From Acidobacteriota bacterium (GTDB lineage: Bacteria > Acidobacteriota > G020349885), in NCBI GenBank assembly GCA_020349885.1, contig CP070701.1, positions 2,238,938-2,284,431 of the forward strand: a stretch of DNA of 45,494 nt, given 5' to 3'. The notes below the pieces were generated by a model. That model did no database searches and was not told where the DNA came from. It saw only the letters and a program-made list of their open reading frames with translations. The position numbers and the translations under genes are program-made. The stretch's first letter is position 1; each line of letters starts with the position of its first letter. Below are positions 17,436-26,125 of the stretch, one piece after another.

Positions 17436-18965
17436 ATGGAATATTTGCCCTTGATGGTTATCGTTGCGGCGACGGCCCTTCTCTTCTTGGGCCTTGGCTG
17501 GCGGCTGCGCAGCCGCGAGGATACCGAGCCGAAAGACGCCCTAAAGAAAAAAAGACCCTACGAAGCGCCCTCCATAGCCGCGACGCGGCCGGACCCGTCG
17601 GCGCTGATTAAGGAAGACCTCGCTTTTTCGGAGCGCGAGCTGGCTCTCGAGGAGCGGGAACGTAAGCTCCGGGAGCGCACGAACGCTCTGGGCGAGCAGG
17701 AGAAGCGCCTCAAGGAAGAAAAGAGCGACCTCAACGCACAGACGGCGGCGCTCGAGGCACGCCGCGCCGAGGTGGAGGGGGAGCGCGAATCCATCGCCGC
17801 CGCGCGCGCGCGCTACGAAGAAGCGCTCGGCAAGGCTGCGAGCCTCGCGCCCGACGAGGCCAAGCAGGAGCTTTTTCGCAGCCTTCGCTCGCATTTTGAA
17901 AGGGCGGCGGAAAAAGCCGCGGCCGAGGCGCGCCGCCTCGCCCTTGCGCGCGCCGACAGGGACGCCCGCCGCATCCTCTCGACGGCCGTCTCCCGTCTTG
18001 CCCTTGACGCCGCGCGTGATCTCATGCTCCATGAGGTCATCCTCCCGCATGAGTCTTACAAAGGAAAAATCATCGGCAAAGAGGGCCGGAACATCCGCGC
18101 CTTCGAGAGCGAAACCCGCGTCAAGCTCATCATTGACGACGCGCCGCGCCGCATCCTTCTGTCCGCCTTCGACCCCGAGCAGCGCGAAGCGGCGCGGCAG
18201 GTGCTTTTGAGAATGATCGAGACGGACCGCTTCCATCCCGACGCTATCACGGAATTCACGGCGGAGGTGAGCACCGGCTTCGAAGCGTCCGTCGAGGAGG
18301 CGGGCCACGAGGCGTTCCTCGAAGCCGTGCTCGACGAAAAGGCCGAGGTGAATCCCGGTCTCCTGCGGCTCATGGGACGTCTCAAGTTCCTGAACGTCCA
18401 CGGCCAGAATCTTCTGCACCACTCGATCGAGGTGGCGCACCTTGCGGGCATTATGGCCGACGAGATGGGGCTCGACGGGCGGGCGGCGCGACGCGCCGGA
18501 TTCTTTCATGACGTTGGCTACGCCCTCACGCACGAGAAGCCGGGGACGCACCCGGAGGTCGGCGCCGAAGAGGCCGCGCGCCTGGGCGAATCGGCCGTGG
18601 TGGTGAACGCGATCGCCGCGCACCATGAAGACGCGCCCGCCGAATCGTTCGTCGCGGGGCTCGTTGCGGCGGCGAACGTCATCTCGACCTCACGCGCGGG
18701 CGTGCGCACCCGTATGGCGGCCGATCCCATCCGCCGCATGGAGGAAGCGGAGCGCCTCGCGAAGGAATTCCCCGGCGTCGAGGAAGCCTACGCCGTTCAC
18801 AGCAACCACGAGGTGCGCGTCATCGTCGACCCCGGTTCGATCGACGAACCAAAGGCCGAGGCGCTCTCGGCCGCCATCGCCCAGCGCATCGAGAAGGAAA
18901 TCGAATACTCGGGAAAGATCGTCGTGACCGTCGTCCGCGAGACGCGCGCGGAGGCGACGGGGTGA
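17436..18965 (+). CDS. rny: Ribonuclease Y
   Basis: 509 residues. RNase Y is a membrane-anchored endoribonuclease that initiates mRNA decay. There is one N-terminal membrane helix (LMVIVAATALLFLGLGW), a long coiled coil (about residues 60-190, rich in Glu/Arg/Lys heptads), a KH domain (KGKIIGKEGRNIRAFESETR, about 203-262) and an HD domain. The HD domain shows HSIEVAHLAG, FFHDVGYALTHEKPGTHPEVG and NAIAAHHED (about 325-410). The HD pair reads HDVGYA rather than the usual HDIGKA. The ribosome binding site GAGGGG precedes ATG 17436. Confidence 0.93.
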   Translation: MEYLPLMVIVAATALLFLGLGWRLRSREDTEPKDALKKKRPYEAPSIAATRPDPSALIKEDLAFSERELALEERERKLRERTNALGEQEKRLKEEKSDLNAQTAALEARRAEVEGERESIAAARARYEEALGKAASLAPDEAKQELFRSLRSHFERAAEKAAAEARRLALARADRDARRILSTAVSRLALDAARDLMLHEVILPHESYKGKIIGKEGRNIRAFESETRVKLIIDDAPRRILLSAFDPEQREAARQVLLRMIETDRFHPDAITEFTAEVSTGFEASVEEAGHEAFLEAVLDEKAEVNPGLLRLMGRLKFLNVHGQNLLHHSIEVAHLAGIMADEMGLDGRAARRAGFFHDVGYALTHEKPGTHPEVGAEEAARLGESAVVVNAIAAHHEDAPAESFVAGLVAAANVISTSRAGVRTRMAADPIRRMEEAERLAKEFPGVEEAYAVHSNHEVRVIVDPGSIDEPKAEALSAAIAQRIEKEIEYSGKIVVTVVRETRAEATG

Positions 18966-18981
18966 AAAAGCTCCGGCTCGT

Positions 18982-19015
18982 TTGACAAAACCGCGCCAAT
19001 CGGGCACACTAAAAT
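18982..19015 (+). promoter_or_regulatory. Putative promoter for the bactofilin gene
   Basis: A perfect TTGACA at 18982-18987 lies just after the rny stop. At 17 nt spacing the -10 would be CACACT (19005-19010, weak). TAAAAT (19010-19015) fits better but at 22 nt. Either way the start point falls close to ATG 19027. Confidence 0.45.
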
Positions 19016-19026
19016 AAGGTTCTCCC

Positions 19027-19557
19027 ATGAAGAAAGAACTGGAAGACATAAACGGATTCCTCGACCGCGGCGTCACGGTGAAGGGCGAGCTCCACTTCAC
19101 CGGCATGCTGCGCCTCGACGGGCGCCTGGAAGGGAAAATTGTTTCCGACTCGCATCTCGTCGTCGGCCGGGGCGCCGAAGTGGAGGGCGAGATTGACGTG
19201 GGGCACGCCACGCTCGGGGGCAGCGTGCGCGGCACCGTGCGCGCAAAGAAGCGCGTGGAAATCCTTCGCGACGCCAGAGTCACGGCCGACCTCCACGCCC
19301 CGACGCTCACCATCGAAGAGGGCGCCTTCTTCGAGGGCCGCTGCTACATGTCCGGCGAGAAGAAGACTCGCGGCGCCCAAGAAAGCCAGTCGTTCCTCGC
19401 CGCTCCGAAGCCCGCCCTCCGCCCGACTCCTGCCCTCCGCACGGCTTCGGAAGGCGGGTCGGAGGATGGACGCTCCGGCCCCGGCTCCGGCGGAGCCTCC
19501 GCCGAGCCGAGCGCGGCGGGGCCGGTCGTTGGGATGAGGCAGGCTTCTTCGAAATAA
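19027..19557 (+). CDS. Bactofilin (polymer-forming cytoskeletal protein)
   Basis: 176 residues. The conserved bactofilin core occupies about residues 5-110. Short beta-strand repeats such as GVTVKGELHFTGMLRLDGRLEG, VVGRGAEVEGEIDVGHATLGG and LTIEEGAFFEGRCYMS would stack as a right-handed beta helix that polymerises without nucleotide. Bactofilins scaffold cell-wall enzymes and shape determinants, which fits the M23 and Pal genes further along. The C-terminal 60 residues are Ala/Pro/Ser/Gly-rich and unconserved; the DNA there contains GGCTCCGGCGGAGCC palindromes. Confidence 0.9.
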   Translation: MKKELEDINGFLDRGVTVKGELHFTGMLRLDGRLEGKIVSDSHLVVGRGAEVEGEIDVGHATLGGSVRGTVRAKKRVEILRDARVTADLHAPTLTIEEGAFFEGRCYMSGEKKTRGAQESQSFLAAPKPALRPTPALRTASEGGSEDGRSGPGSGGASAEPSAAGPVVGMRQASSK

Positions 19558-19662
19558 AGTCCTTCGCCGAACCCAAAACCTCGACGTGGATTTCCTCGAG
19601 AACATCATCCCCGCCGCCGAAAACATCGCCCCCCGCCGCGCCGGGTGACGAGCCTTTTTGCC

Positions 19663-20232
19663 ATGCCGGACGCCCTTCAGGAAATTATTCGAAACCTTCT
19701 TAAGGAGCTCGGCGAAGACCCCGACCGTGAGGGACTTCGGCACTCCCCCGAGCGCATCGCCGACGCGCTTCGCACCTATACGCAGGGCTACAAGGTGGAC
19801 ATCGAGAAAATCCTCAACGGCGCCCTCTACGAAGTGGAATACAACGAGATGGTCCTGGTGCGCGACATCGCCTTTTTCAGCATCTGCGAGCACCACATGG
19901 CCCCCTTTTTCGGCAAGTGCCACGTCGCTTACATCCCCCGCCACAAGGTCATCGGGCTGTCGAAAATTCCCCGTATCGTCGACGCCTTCGCGCGCCGCCT
20001 CCAGGTGCAGGAGCGGCTGACCGTCCAGATTGCCGACTGCATAAACGAGGCCCTGAACCCCCAGGGCGTGGGCGTCCTCATGGAGGCGCTGCACCTCTGC
20101 ATGGCGATGCGCGGCGTGGAAAAGCAGAACGCCATTACCGTGACGAACGCCATGCGCGGGCTGTTCCTCACGCGGCCCGAGACCCGCGCCGAATTCCTGG
20201 AACTCGCGCACGGAAAGTACGAGGGGATTTAA
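19663..20232 (+). CDS. folE: GTP cyclohydrolase I
   Basis: 189 residues. It converts GTP to dihydroneopterin triphosphate, the first step of tetrahydrofolate synthesis. Zinc ligands C75, H77 and C146 lie in [21 protein letters not shown] and [34 protein letters not shown] and the N-terminal [16 protein letters not shown] are diagnostic. ATG 19663 is preferred over an in-frame GTG at 19645 because it gives the usual N-terminus. No other folate gene is adjacent. Confidence 0.93.
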   Translation: MPDALQEIIRNLLKELGEDPDREGLRHSPERIADALRTYTQGYKVDIEKILNGALYEVEYNEMVLVRDIAFFSICEHHMAPFFGKCHVAYIPRHKVIGLSKIPRIVDAFARRLQVQERLTVQIADCINEALNPQGVGVLMEALHLCMAMRGVEKQNAITVTNAMRGLFLTRPETRAEFLELAHGKYEGI

Positions 20233-20238
20233 GAAGCA

Positions 20239-20398
20239 GTTGGCCGTTAGCCTTTGGCCGTTGGCGACTCGCCTTCGCGTAGTTCGTTATGCAAATGCGC
20301 AAACGCTGCAGAGGCTTCGGCGGAGCGGGGGCGGAATTCAATTTTTCTAATTTCCAGTCGCTAACTGCTAACTGCCAGCCGCCAACGGCTGGCTACTG
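20239..20398. repeat. Imperfect intergenic inverted repeat built of short GTTAGC/GTTGGC words
   Basis: In the 250 nt between folE and the next genes, 20239-20269 (words GGCCGTTAGC and GGCCGTTGGCGACT) is mirrored by 20355-20398 (AGTCGC, GCTAACTGCTAACTGC, GCCAACGGC). About 85 nt lie between the arms. The rest of the gap holds no gene. It could fold as a large imperfect hairpin or be a decayed mobile or REP-type unit; similar words recur at 26070-26109. Confidence 0.5.
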
Positions 20399-20428
20399 GT
20401 CTCTGGCCGCAAATTCCCGCAAATTCGC

Positions 20429-20457
20429 TTGATTTTTCGATTAGAAAGCTTTATATA
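20429..20457 (+). promoter_or_regulatory. Putative promoter for the leader ORF and giant gene
   Basis: TTGATT (20429-20434), a 17 nt spacer and TATATA (20452-20457) lie in a sharply AT-rich patch. They stand directly before the AAAAGGAG ribosome binding site (20467-20474) and the ATG at 20483. Confidence 0.5.
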
Positions 20458-20482
20458 TATTATTGGAAAAGGAGACAAAACG

Positions 20483-20578
20483 ATGCCTTACAGGGAGGGC
20501 TTCGAAAGGCGGTATGAGTGCTCCGGGAGCGGGAGGGGGAGGTGCGTCCGGGGCGCCGCCGGGGAGGTGAGGAGGTGA
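20483..20578 (+). CDS. Short ORF coupled to the giant propeller gene (possible leader peptide)
   Basis: 31 residues starting MPYREGFERRYECSGSG, Arg/Gly-rich, with two cysteines. It has the strongest initiation signals in this stretch: AAAAGGAG 8 nt before an ATG, and a promoter-like AT-rich region upstream. Its TGA (20576-20578) overlaps the GTG start of the giant gene (20575) in a GTGA. I recognise no family. It may be a translational-coupling leader, or the real initiation site of a gene whose frame was shifted; only the arrangement is certain. Confidence 0.4.
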   Translation: MPYREGFERRYECSGSGRGRCVRGAAGEVRR

Positions 20579-23500
20579 AAGGGCGCAAGGGGACGGCTCG
20601 CACCGGGGGGCTTAATTTCCGATTCTTGCTCCTCGCTGCTTGCTTCTTACTCCTCTTCTGCCTTCCAAACGCCGCCTTCGCGCAGACCTGGGCAAAGACC
20701 TACGGCGGTACCTTAGACGAAAGTGCCTACTCCATCCAGCAGACCTCGGACGGCGGCTACGTCGTGGCGGGGCACACCATGTCCTTCGAGGCAGACTACT
20801 TCGAGGATTTCTGGATTTTGAAGCTGGACGCCCCGGGCAACGTCGTGTGGCAGAAAAGATACGGCGGCGCTGACGATGACACTGTGTCCTCCGTTCAGCA
20901 GACGGCGGACGGCGGCTACGTCGTGGCGGGATGTACGAAGTCCTTCGGCGCGGGAAGTCAGTATGCTTGGGTACTGAAGCTGGACGCCAACGGGGATCTT
21001 GGTCCGCCGGGAACGTGGCAGAAGATGTACGGCACTGGTGCTGACATTGCCAGATCCATCCAGCAGACGGCGGACGGGGGCTACGTCGTGGCGGGAAGGA
21101 CGGTCTCCGTCGGTGGCGGTTCTGATTTCTGGGTTCTGAAACTGGATGCCGATGGGAATGTTGGCCCGGCATATCCTGGAACATGGCAGAAGACCTACGG
21201 CGGTGTTTACGTTGATAGTGCCACCTCCATCCAGCAGACGGCGGACGGGGGCTACGTCGTGGCGGGATATACGTATTCCTTCGGCGCGGGCACCCCAACG
21301 CATCCTAATCTATGGGTTCTAAAGTTAGACGCCAATGGGGACCTTGGCACGCCGGGAACATGGCAGAAGACCTACGGCGGCGACGGCGGTTCTAATGATT
21401 CCGCCAGCTCCATCCAGCAGACGGCGGACGGGGGCTACGTCGTGGCGGGAAGTACGTCCTCCTTTGGCGCGGGCTCGAATGATTTCTGGGTGCTGAAGCT
21501 GGATGCCAACGGGGACCTTGGTCCGCTGGGAACATGGCAGAAGACCTACGGCGGCACCTCTAGTGATTCCGCCGGCTCCATCCAGCAGACCGCGGACGGC
21601 GGCTACGTCGTGGCGGGACATACAGGATCCTTTGGTGCGGGCAGTGGAGATTTCTGGGTTTTGAAGCTGGACGCCGATGGGAATGTTGGCCCGTTATTTC
21701 CTGGAACATGGCAGAAGACCTACGGTGGCGCTGATTATGAGTCGGCCCGCTCTATTCAGCAGACGACGGACAGCGGCTTCGTCGTGGCGGGATATAAGGA
21801 ATCCTACGAGGCGGTCTTCCTCGTGGATTTCTGGGTTTTGAAGATGGATGCCAACGGAGACATTGATCCCGCTTGCACGTTCATCTCGGATACGGACGTG
21901 GCGGGCGTCGACAGCTTGGCAACCGTGGAAAACACGACGGCGATTGTAGAAGATACCACGGTTACACCCGCGGATACGACCGCATCGTACGCGGATACGG
22001 CGGCGAATGTTTGCGATCCCTGCACGTCTCCAGCCGCGGCGCCGACAGTGACTCCCAATCCGGCCGCGTGCGGCACGGCGCACACCTTCGCCTTGAACGC
22101 CACGGGCGGCACGCCGCCCTATGTCGCGGAGTGGGATTTCGACGGCGATTCCAACGTCGATTCGGTCACGGTGGGCGATTCGACGAGTTACACATATCCC
22201 GCACCGGGAGACTATTCGCCCAAGGTGCGTGTAGGCACCGGATGCCTGGCGGGAGCGGCCTGGATACCGTTAGGCTCCGTAACCGTTCAGTGTCCCGGAC
22301 TTAACTACATCGGCCATACGTTCGCCGATTGCGGGAACGCGGACGGCTTCATAGATCCAGGCGAGACAATCAACCTCGACGCCACGGCGCAGAACACGGG
22401 CAATGCGGGCGCTTTCAGCGTAAGCGGAGAGCTTTCCACGTCGACGCCGGGGGTCACGGTGTTCGTGAACAACGCCTCGTTCCCCGACGTTTCCATGGGA
22501 GGCTCTGGAACGTCGCTCACGCCGTTCCAATTCATCATGGACGCCGGCGTGCCCTGCGGGACGCTCGTGGACTTCACGCTCGACCTGACCTACCAGGACA
22601 CTTGGGGGAATCCCTTCTCCAGCGCCGCAGCGTCGTTTCAGGTGCAGGTCGGCCGGTATCTGGCGCCGCTTTTTTCGGAAGACTTCGAAGCGTGCACCGT
22701 TCCCCCGCCCGGGTGGACGGAGATTGAAAACGGCGATACGACGCTGGGATGGGAGCCCGACGGCCCGAGCTGCCCGTTAGGGTGTTGGCCGAAATATGTC
22801 CTACCGACCAACTACGCCGTTAACAACAGCTTTGACCCCTGCCAGAATTGGCAGTTGACCACCGACACCGAGCTCATCACGCCGCCCATCGACGCCTCGG
22901 CCGCAACCAACGTGACGCTCATCTTCGACCACCATTTCCGAGGCGCTGCAGGCGGGGGGGGCGTCGGCGCGGAGACGGCCGCGGTGAAGGCGCGGAGCAT
23001 CAACACGGGCGGCGCATGGTCTACCCTGGTTCAGTGGGACGAGACGCAGACCAACAAGGGGACGATCGTGCTCGACGCGACGGCGGAGTGCGCGGGGGCC
23101 GCGGACTGCCAGTTTGAGTGGCGCTACGGGAAAGCCCAGGACGATTTGTTCTGGGCCGTGGACAACGTGGCGGTGCAGGAGTTGGTCTGCAGCCCGGCGG
23201 CGTGCGGCGGCTGCTCGGCGGGCTCGGACATTCTGCCGGACGCGCCGGCGATTTGCGCGGGCGCGTGCGCGGCGCTCGATGCGAATCCGTCGGGAGGGAC
23301 GCCGCCCTACAGCTACTCGTGGAGCACCGGGGAGACGGCGAGGGTCATCACGGTAGACCCTGCGGTCACGACGGCGTATTCGGTGACGGTGACCGATTCC
23401 AAGGGCTGCACGGCCCTGTCGAGCGAGACGGTGACGGTGGAGGGCTGCCCCACTTGGGCGCGGACGTACGGGCACCCTCACTATGACGTTTCCTACGCCG

Positions 23501-26052
23501 TCCAGCAGATGTCGGACGGCGGCTACGTCGTGGCGGGAACCATGTATTCCTTCGCCTGGGACGGTTTTGATACGTGGGTATTGAAGCTGGATGCTTTGGG
23601 GAACGTCCAGTGGGAGAAGATGTACTACCCTGGTCCAAGTTGGCCGACGACTGAACGTTACTCCATCCAGCAGACTACGGACGGCGGCTGTGTCATAGCG
23701 TGGGGCCAATCCAGCCTTTTTCTTATTTTGAAGCTGGACGCTTCGGGGGAGACGCAATGGTATAAGGACTATCCCGGCCTCTCGTCGTTTGGGGGGGGTC
23801 ATTCCGACCGAGCCATTCAACAGACCACGGACGGCGGCTACATCATAGCGGGAGGGGTGAACGCAGGTGGCCACGCCTTGGTTGCGAAGCTGGATGCCTG
23901 GGGGGAGATTCAGTGGTATAAAACCTACAGCGACCTTAACATTTTGGTTGGCGGAGGGGACATCTACGCCATTCAACAAACCACGGACGGCGGCTACGTC
24001 GCGGCGGGAGACTACTGTGGCGGAGCGGTCTGCGGTCTCCTAGTTTTTAAGCTGGACGCCTCGGGAAGCGTCGTGTGGGAGAAGGTCTACACCGGCGGCG
24101 GTGATACAGCCTACTCCATTGAGCAGACCACGGACGGCGGCTATATCGTGGGGGGAACCGGTTCATGGATTCTGAAGCTGGACGCGTTGGGCAAAATCGA
24201 GTGGGAGAAGATGTACGGTGGTGGTATCGCCCGTTCCGTCCAGCAGACGTCGGACGGCAACTTCATCGCGACGGGAGACAATATGCCGGTTTTGAAGCTG
24301 GACGCCTACGGCAATATCGAGTGGCAGAAGAGCTATGGAGACACCCCCCACTCCATCCGGCAGACCATGGACGGCGGTTTCGCCATGGCGGGATATACTC
24401 AAGCTTTCGGCGCAGGCTTGGCGGATTTCTGGATTTTGAGACTGGACGCAAACGGAAACATCGATCCTTCCTGCACGTTCATTTCGGATACATCGGCCAA
24501 GGCTACGGATACCTCGGCAAATGTTCACTCCTCTGGTTTAGCGGAAGACCCCTTTTTCACGTTAACGGTTGCGAACAACTCCGCCGTGGGCATCGTCGCG
24601 CCTTCGGTGGTCACGGAGCCGTGCGCGGGGAGCAGCGGCTGCCCGCCGCTTTCGTGCTCGGCATCGGTGGACGCGGCGGCGGTGTGCCTCGGCGCGGCGC
24701 AGACCTTCGTCGGAAATCTCCCCGGCTGCAGCGTCGCTCCTCTCGTCTTCGAGTGGGACTTCGACTACGACGGCGTCACCTTTACCGCGATGGATTCGGG
24801 CACGACCGTGGGCTACACCTACCCGGCGGCCGGCTCCTACACGGCGGCGTTTCGGGTGACCGACTCCTGCACCGCTCCCGGGCCGCAGACGTGCCTTTCC
24901 ACGATTCCCATCACAGTCGCAGTGCCAGACGTGGCCTACGACGCGACGACTGCGCTCGTGCAGGCGTGCGGCGACGGCGACCTGCTCGCCGAGCCGGGCG
25001 AGGAATGGCAGGCGACGGTGCGGCTCGTTAACAACGCCGGGTGCACCGTGAACAACGTCGAGGCGGATTTGACGGTCAACCCGGGCTCTGCGGTGGCGGC
25101 CGCGGTGTGCAACAACCCGGGCGCCTACGGCAGCATCCCCCCGCTCGGCACGGCGCAGTACACGTATTCCTTCGTCGTGGATTCGCTGGCGGTCTGCGTG
25201 AACGATGTCCTGTTCGACGTGACGGGCATCGTCTCGGACGAGGGGGCGTATCCTGACGAGACTGCGGCGTTCGGCGTCACCGTGGGCCAGGTGACCGTGA
25301 CCGCGGTGCAGGCGACGGACCCGCTGGCGGCAAAGAACGCAACGGCAAGCTCGCTCTTTGCGCCCGCGTTACCCTTCGCGCTCCCCGTGGCCTTGGCCGA
25401 GCTTTCTTACACGCTGACCCATGAGGGCGGGGCCGCGGACGTGCTGGATTGCGCGAAGGTGGAGCTTCTCGACCCAGTGGGGGGGCCGACCCTGATAAAA
25501 GACTTCGGCGTGGCGGACCCGCCCAAGCCCGTTGACGTAACCGGTTCCTACATCGGAATAGGCACCTACGAGCTTCAGCTGACGGAAGCGGGCAAAGGGT
25601 GCGGAAGCGGCAGTGCGACCATCTCGTCGGGGACGCTGAGTATAACCAGCGGCGCGGAATGCGACGTGAGCGGGTGCACGTGTCCGGCGAGTGCGGATCC
25701 CGCCGCCGTCCCCGACGGGGGCGCCGTGCCGGGGACGCCGCTCATGGTGGCGGACGCGGGGGGCGGAGCCGTCACTTTGACGTGGGACGCCGCATGCAAC
25801 GCCACGGACTACGCCGTCATGGTAGGCGATTTGAGCACGCTCGGCTCGGGCTACAACCACGCGCCCTCGGTCTGCACCGACGCGGGCGGCGACCTGACGG
25901 AGACGATCGCGCCCGCGGGGGCGACGCTCTATTTTCTCGTCGTGCCCCATAACGGCACCTCGGAAGGCTCCTACGGAACGGACAGCGCCGCCGTTGAGAG
26001 GCCGCCCGCCGCCGGGGCGTGCCACGCGCAGAGCATCGGAAGCTGTATCTAA
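20575..26052 (+). CDS. Giant secreted multidomain protein with two seven-repeat propellers, PKD and Fn3-like domains
   Basis: 1825 residues. Signal peptide 1-36 (FLLLAACFLLLFCLPNAAFA, cleavage before QTW). Domains in order: first propeller, about 39-440, seven copies of a 53-61 residue unit with the core SIQQTADGGYVVAG and FWVLKLDANGD plus TWQKTYGG; PKD-like (about 480-572, WDFDGDSN); Ig/CARDB-like (about 575-695); jelly-roll or MAM-like (about 700-870, FSEDFEACTVPPPGWTEIE); PKD/SprB-like (about 890-955, GGTPPYSYSWSTGE); second propeller, about 957-1308, seven more units; PKD (about 1358-1452); CARDB-like (about 1453-1568); Fn3-like end (about 1708-1805). Both propellers close with an almost identical DANGDIDPACTFISDT / DANGNIDPSCTFISDT. 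It is probably a cell-surface or extracellular binding protein; the ligand is unknown. GTG 20575 is favoured by GGAGGTGAGGA upstream; an earlier GTG at 20518 is possible. Confidence 0.85.
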   Translation: MKGRKGTARTGGLNFRFLLLAACFLLLFCLPNAAFAQTWAKTYGGTLDESAYSIQQTSDGGYVVAGHTMSFEADYFEDFWILKLDAPGNVVWQKRYGGADDDTVSSVQQTADGGYVVAGCTKSFGAGSQYAWVLKLDANGDLGPPGTWQKMYGTGADIARSIQQTADGGYVVAGRTVSVGGGSDFWVLKLDADGNVGPAYPGTWQKTYGGVYVDSATSIQQTADGGYVVAGYTYSFGAGTPTHPNLWVLKLDANGDLGTPGTWQKTYGGDGGSNDSASSIQQTADGGYVVAGSTSSFGAGSNDFWVLKLDANGDLGPLGTWQKTYGGTSSDSAGSIQQTADGGYVVAGHTGSFGAGSGDFWVLKLDADGNVGPLFPGTWQKTYGGADYESARSIQQTTDSGFVVAGYKESYEAVFLVDFWVLKMDANGDIDPACTFISDTDVAGVDSLATVENTTAIVEDTTVTPADTTASYADTAANVCDPCTSPAAAPTVTPNPAACGTAHTFALNATGGTPPYVAEWDFDGDSNVDSVTVGDSTSYTYPAPGDYSPKVRVGTGCLAGAAWIPLGSVTVQCPGLNYIGHTFADCGNADGFIDPGETINLDATAQNTGNAGAFSVSGELSTSTPGVTVFVNNASFPDVSMGGSGTSLTPFQFIMDAGVPCGTLVDFTLDLTYQDTWGNPFSSAAASFQVQVGRYLAPLFSEDFEACTVPPPGWTEIENGDTTLGWEPDGPSCPLGCWPKYVLPTNYAVNNSFDPCQNWQLTTDTELITPPIDASAATNVTLIFDHHFRGAAGGGGVGAETAAVKARSINTGGAWSTLVQWDETQTNKGTIVLDATAECAGAADCQFEWRYGKAQDDLFWAVDNVAVQELVCSPAACGGCSAGSDILPDAPAICAGACAALDANPSGGTPPYSYSWSTGETARVITVDPAVTTAYSVTVTDSKGCTALSSETVTVEGCPTWARTYGHPHYDVSYAVQQMSDGGYVVAGTMYSFAWDGFDTWVLKLDALGNVQWEKMYYPGPSWPTTERYSIQQTTDGGCVIAWGQSSLFLILKLDASGETQWYKDYPGLSSFGGGHSDRAIQQTTDGGYIIAGGVNAGGHALVAKLDAWGEIQWYKTYSDLNILVGGGDIYAIQQTTDGGYVAAGDYCGGAVCGLLVFKLDASGSVVWEKVYTGGGDTAYSIEQTTDGGYIVGGTGSWILKLDALGKIEWEKMYGGGIARSVQQTSDGNFIATGDNMPVLKLDAYGNIEWQKSYGDTPHSIRQTMDGGFAMAGYTQAFGAGLADFWILRLDANGNIDPSCTFISDTSAKATDTSANVHSSGLAEDPFFTLTVANNSAVGIVAPSVVTEPCAGSSGCPPLSCSASVDAAAVCLGAAQTFVGNLPGCSVAPLVFEWDFDYDGVTFTAMDSGTTVGYTYPAAGSYTAAFRVTDSCTAPGPQTCLSTIPITVAVPDVAYDATTALVQACGDGDLLAEPGEEWQATVRLVNNAGCTVNNVEADLTVNPGSAVAAAVCNNPGAYGSIPPLGTAQYTYSFVVDSLAVCVNDVLFDVTGIVSDEGAYPDETAAFGVTVGQVTVTAVQATDPLAAKNATASSLFAPALPFALPVALAELSYTLTHEGGAADVLDCAKVELLDPVGGPTLIKDFGVADPPKPVDVTGSYIGIGTYELQLTEAGKGCGSGSATISSGTLSITSGAECDVSGCTCPASADPAAVPDGGAVPGTPLMVADAGGGAVTLTWDAACNATDYAVMVGDLSTLGSGYNHAPSVCTDAGGDLTETIAPAGATLYFLVVPHNGTSEGSYGTDSAAVERPPAAGACHAQSIGSCI
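20689..21894 (+). repeat. First set of seven tandem propeller-blade repeats
   Basis: Seven copies of a 159-183 nt unit. The marker ATCCAGCAGAC begins at about 20734, 20893 (variant), 21058, 21229, 21412, 21580 and 21754 (variant). Copies three to six share long identical DNA around the CAGACGGCGGACGGGGGCTA block. Spacings of 159, 165, 171, 183, 168 and 174 nt are all multiples of three. Confidence 0.9.
23445..24500 (+). repeat. Second, more divergent set of seven propeller-blade repeats
   Basis: Seven units recognised by the core motif: YAVQQMSDGGYVVAG, YSIQQTTDGGCVIA, RAIQQTTDGGYIIAG, YAIQQTTDGGYVAAG, YSIEQTTDGGYIVGG, RSVQQTSDGNFIATG and HSIRQTMDGGFAMAG. They are shorter and more varied than the first set and end in the same CTFISDT closure. 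Confidence 0.88.
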
Positions 26053-26069
26053 GGTAGCCTCCGGTCGCC

Positions 26070-26109
26070 AGGGGTTAGCAAAAGGAATTCTTGCTAATCT
26101 CTAACCCCT
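26070..26109 (+). repeat. Stem-loop after the giant gene
   Basis: AGGGGTTAG (26070-26078) pairs with CTAACCCCT (26101-26109). An alternative inner pairing is TTAGCAA (26075-26081) with TTGCTAA (26091-26097). There is no T-run after it, so it is not a classical intrinsic terminator. The word GTTAGC links it to the inverted repeat before the giant gene. Confidence 0.5.
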
Positions 26110-26125
26110 GATCCCCGGCCCGGCG

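Noticed and set aside
19558-19644. Possible short coding stretch between the bactofilin and folE genes
   Set aside because: A short in-frame peptide (around [16 protein letters not shown]) looks protein-like, but it lacks a ribosome binding site and a known family, so it is not listed as a gene.
18690-20211. Long minus-strand frames opposite rny, the bactofilin and folE
   Set aside because: They lie opposite well-identified genes, have no recognisable domains, and reflect GC-rich third-position bias.
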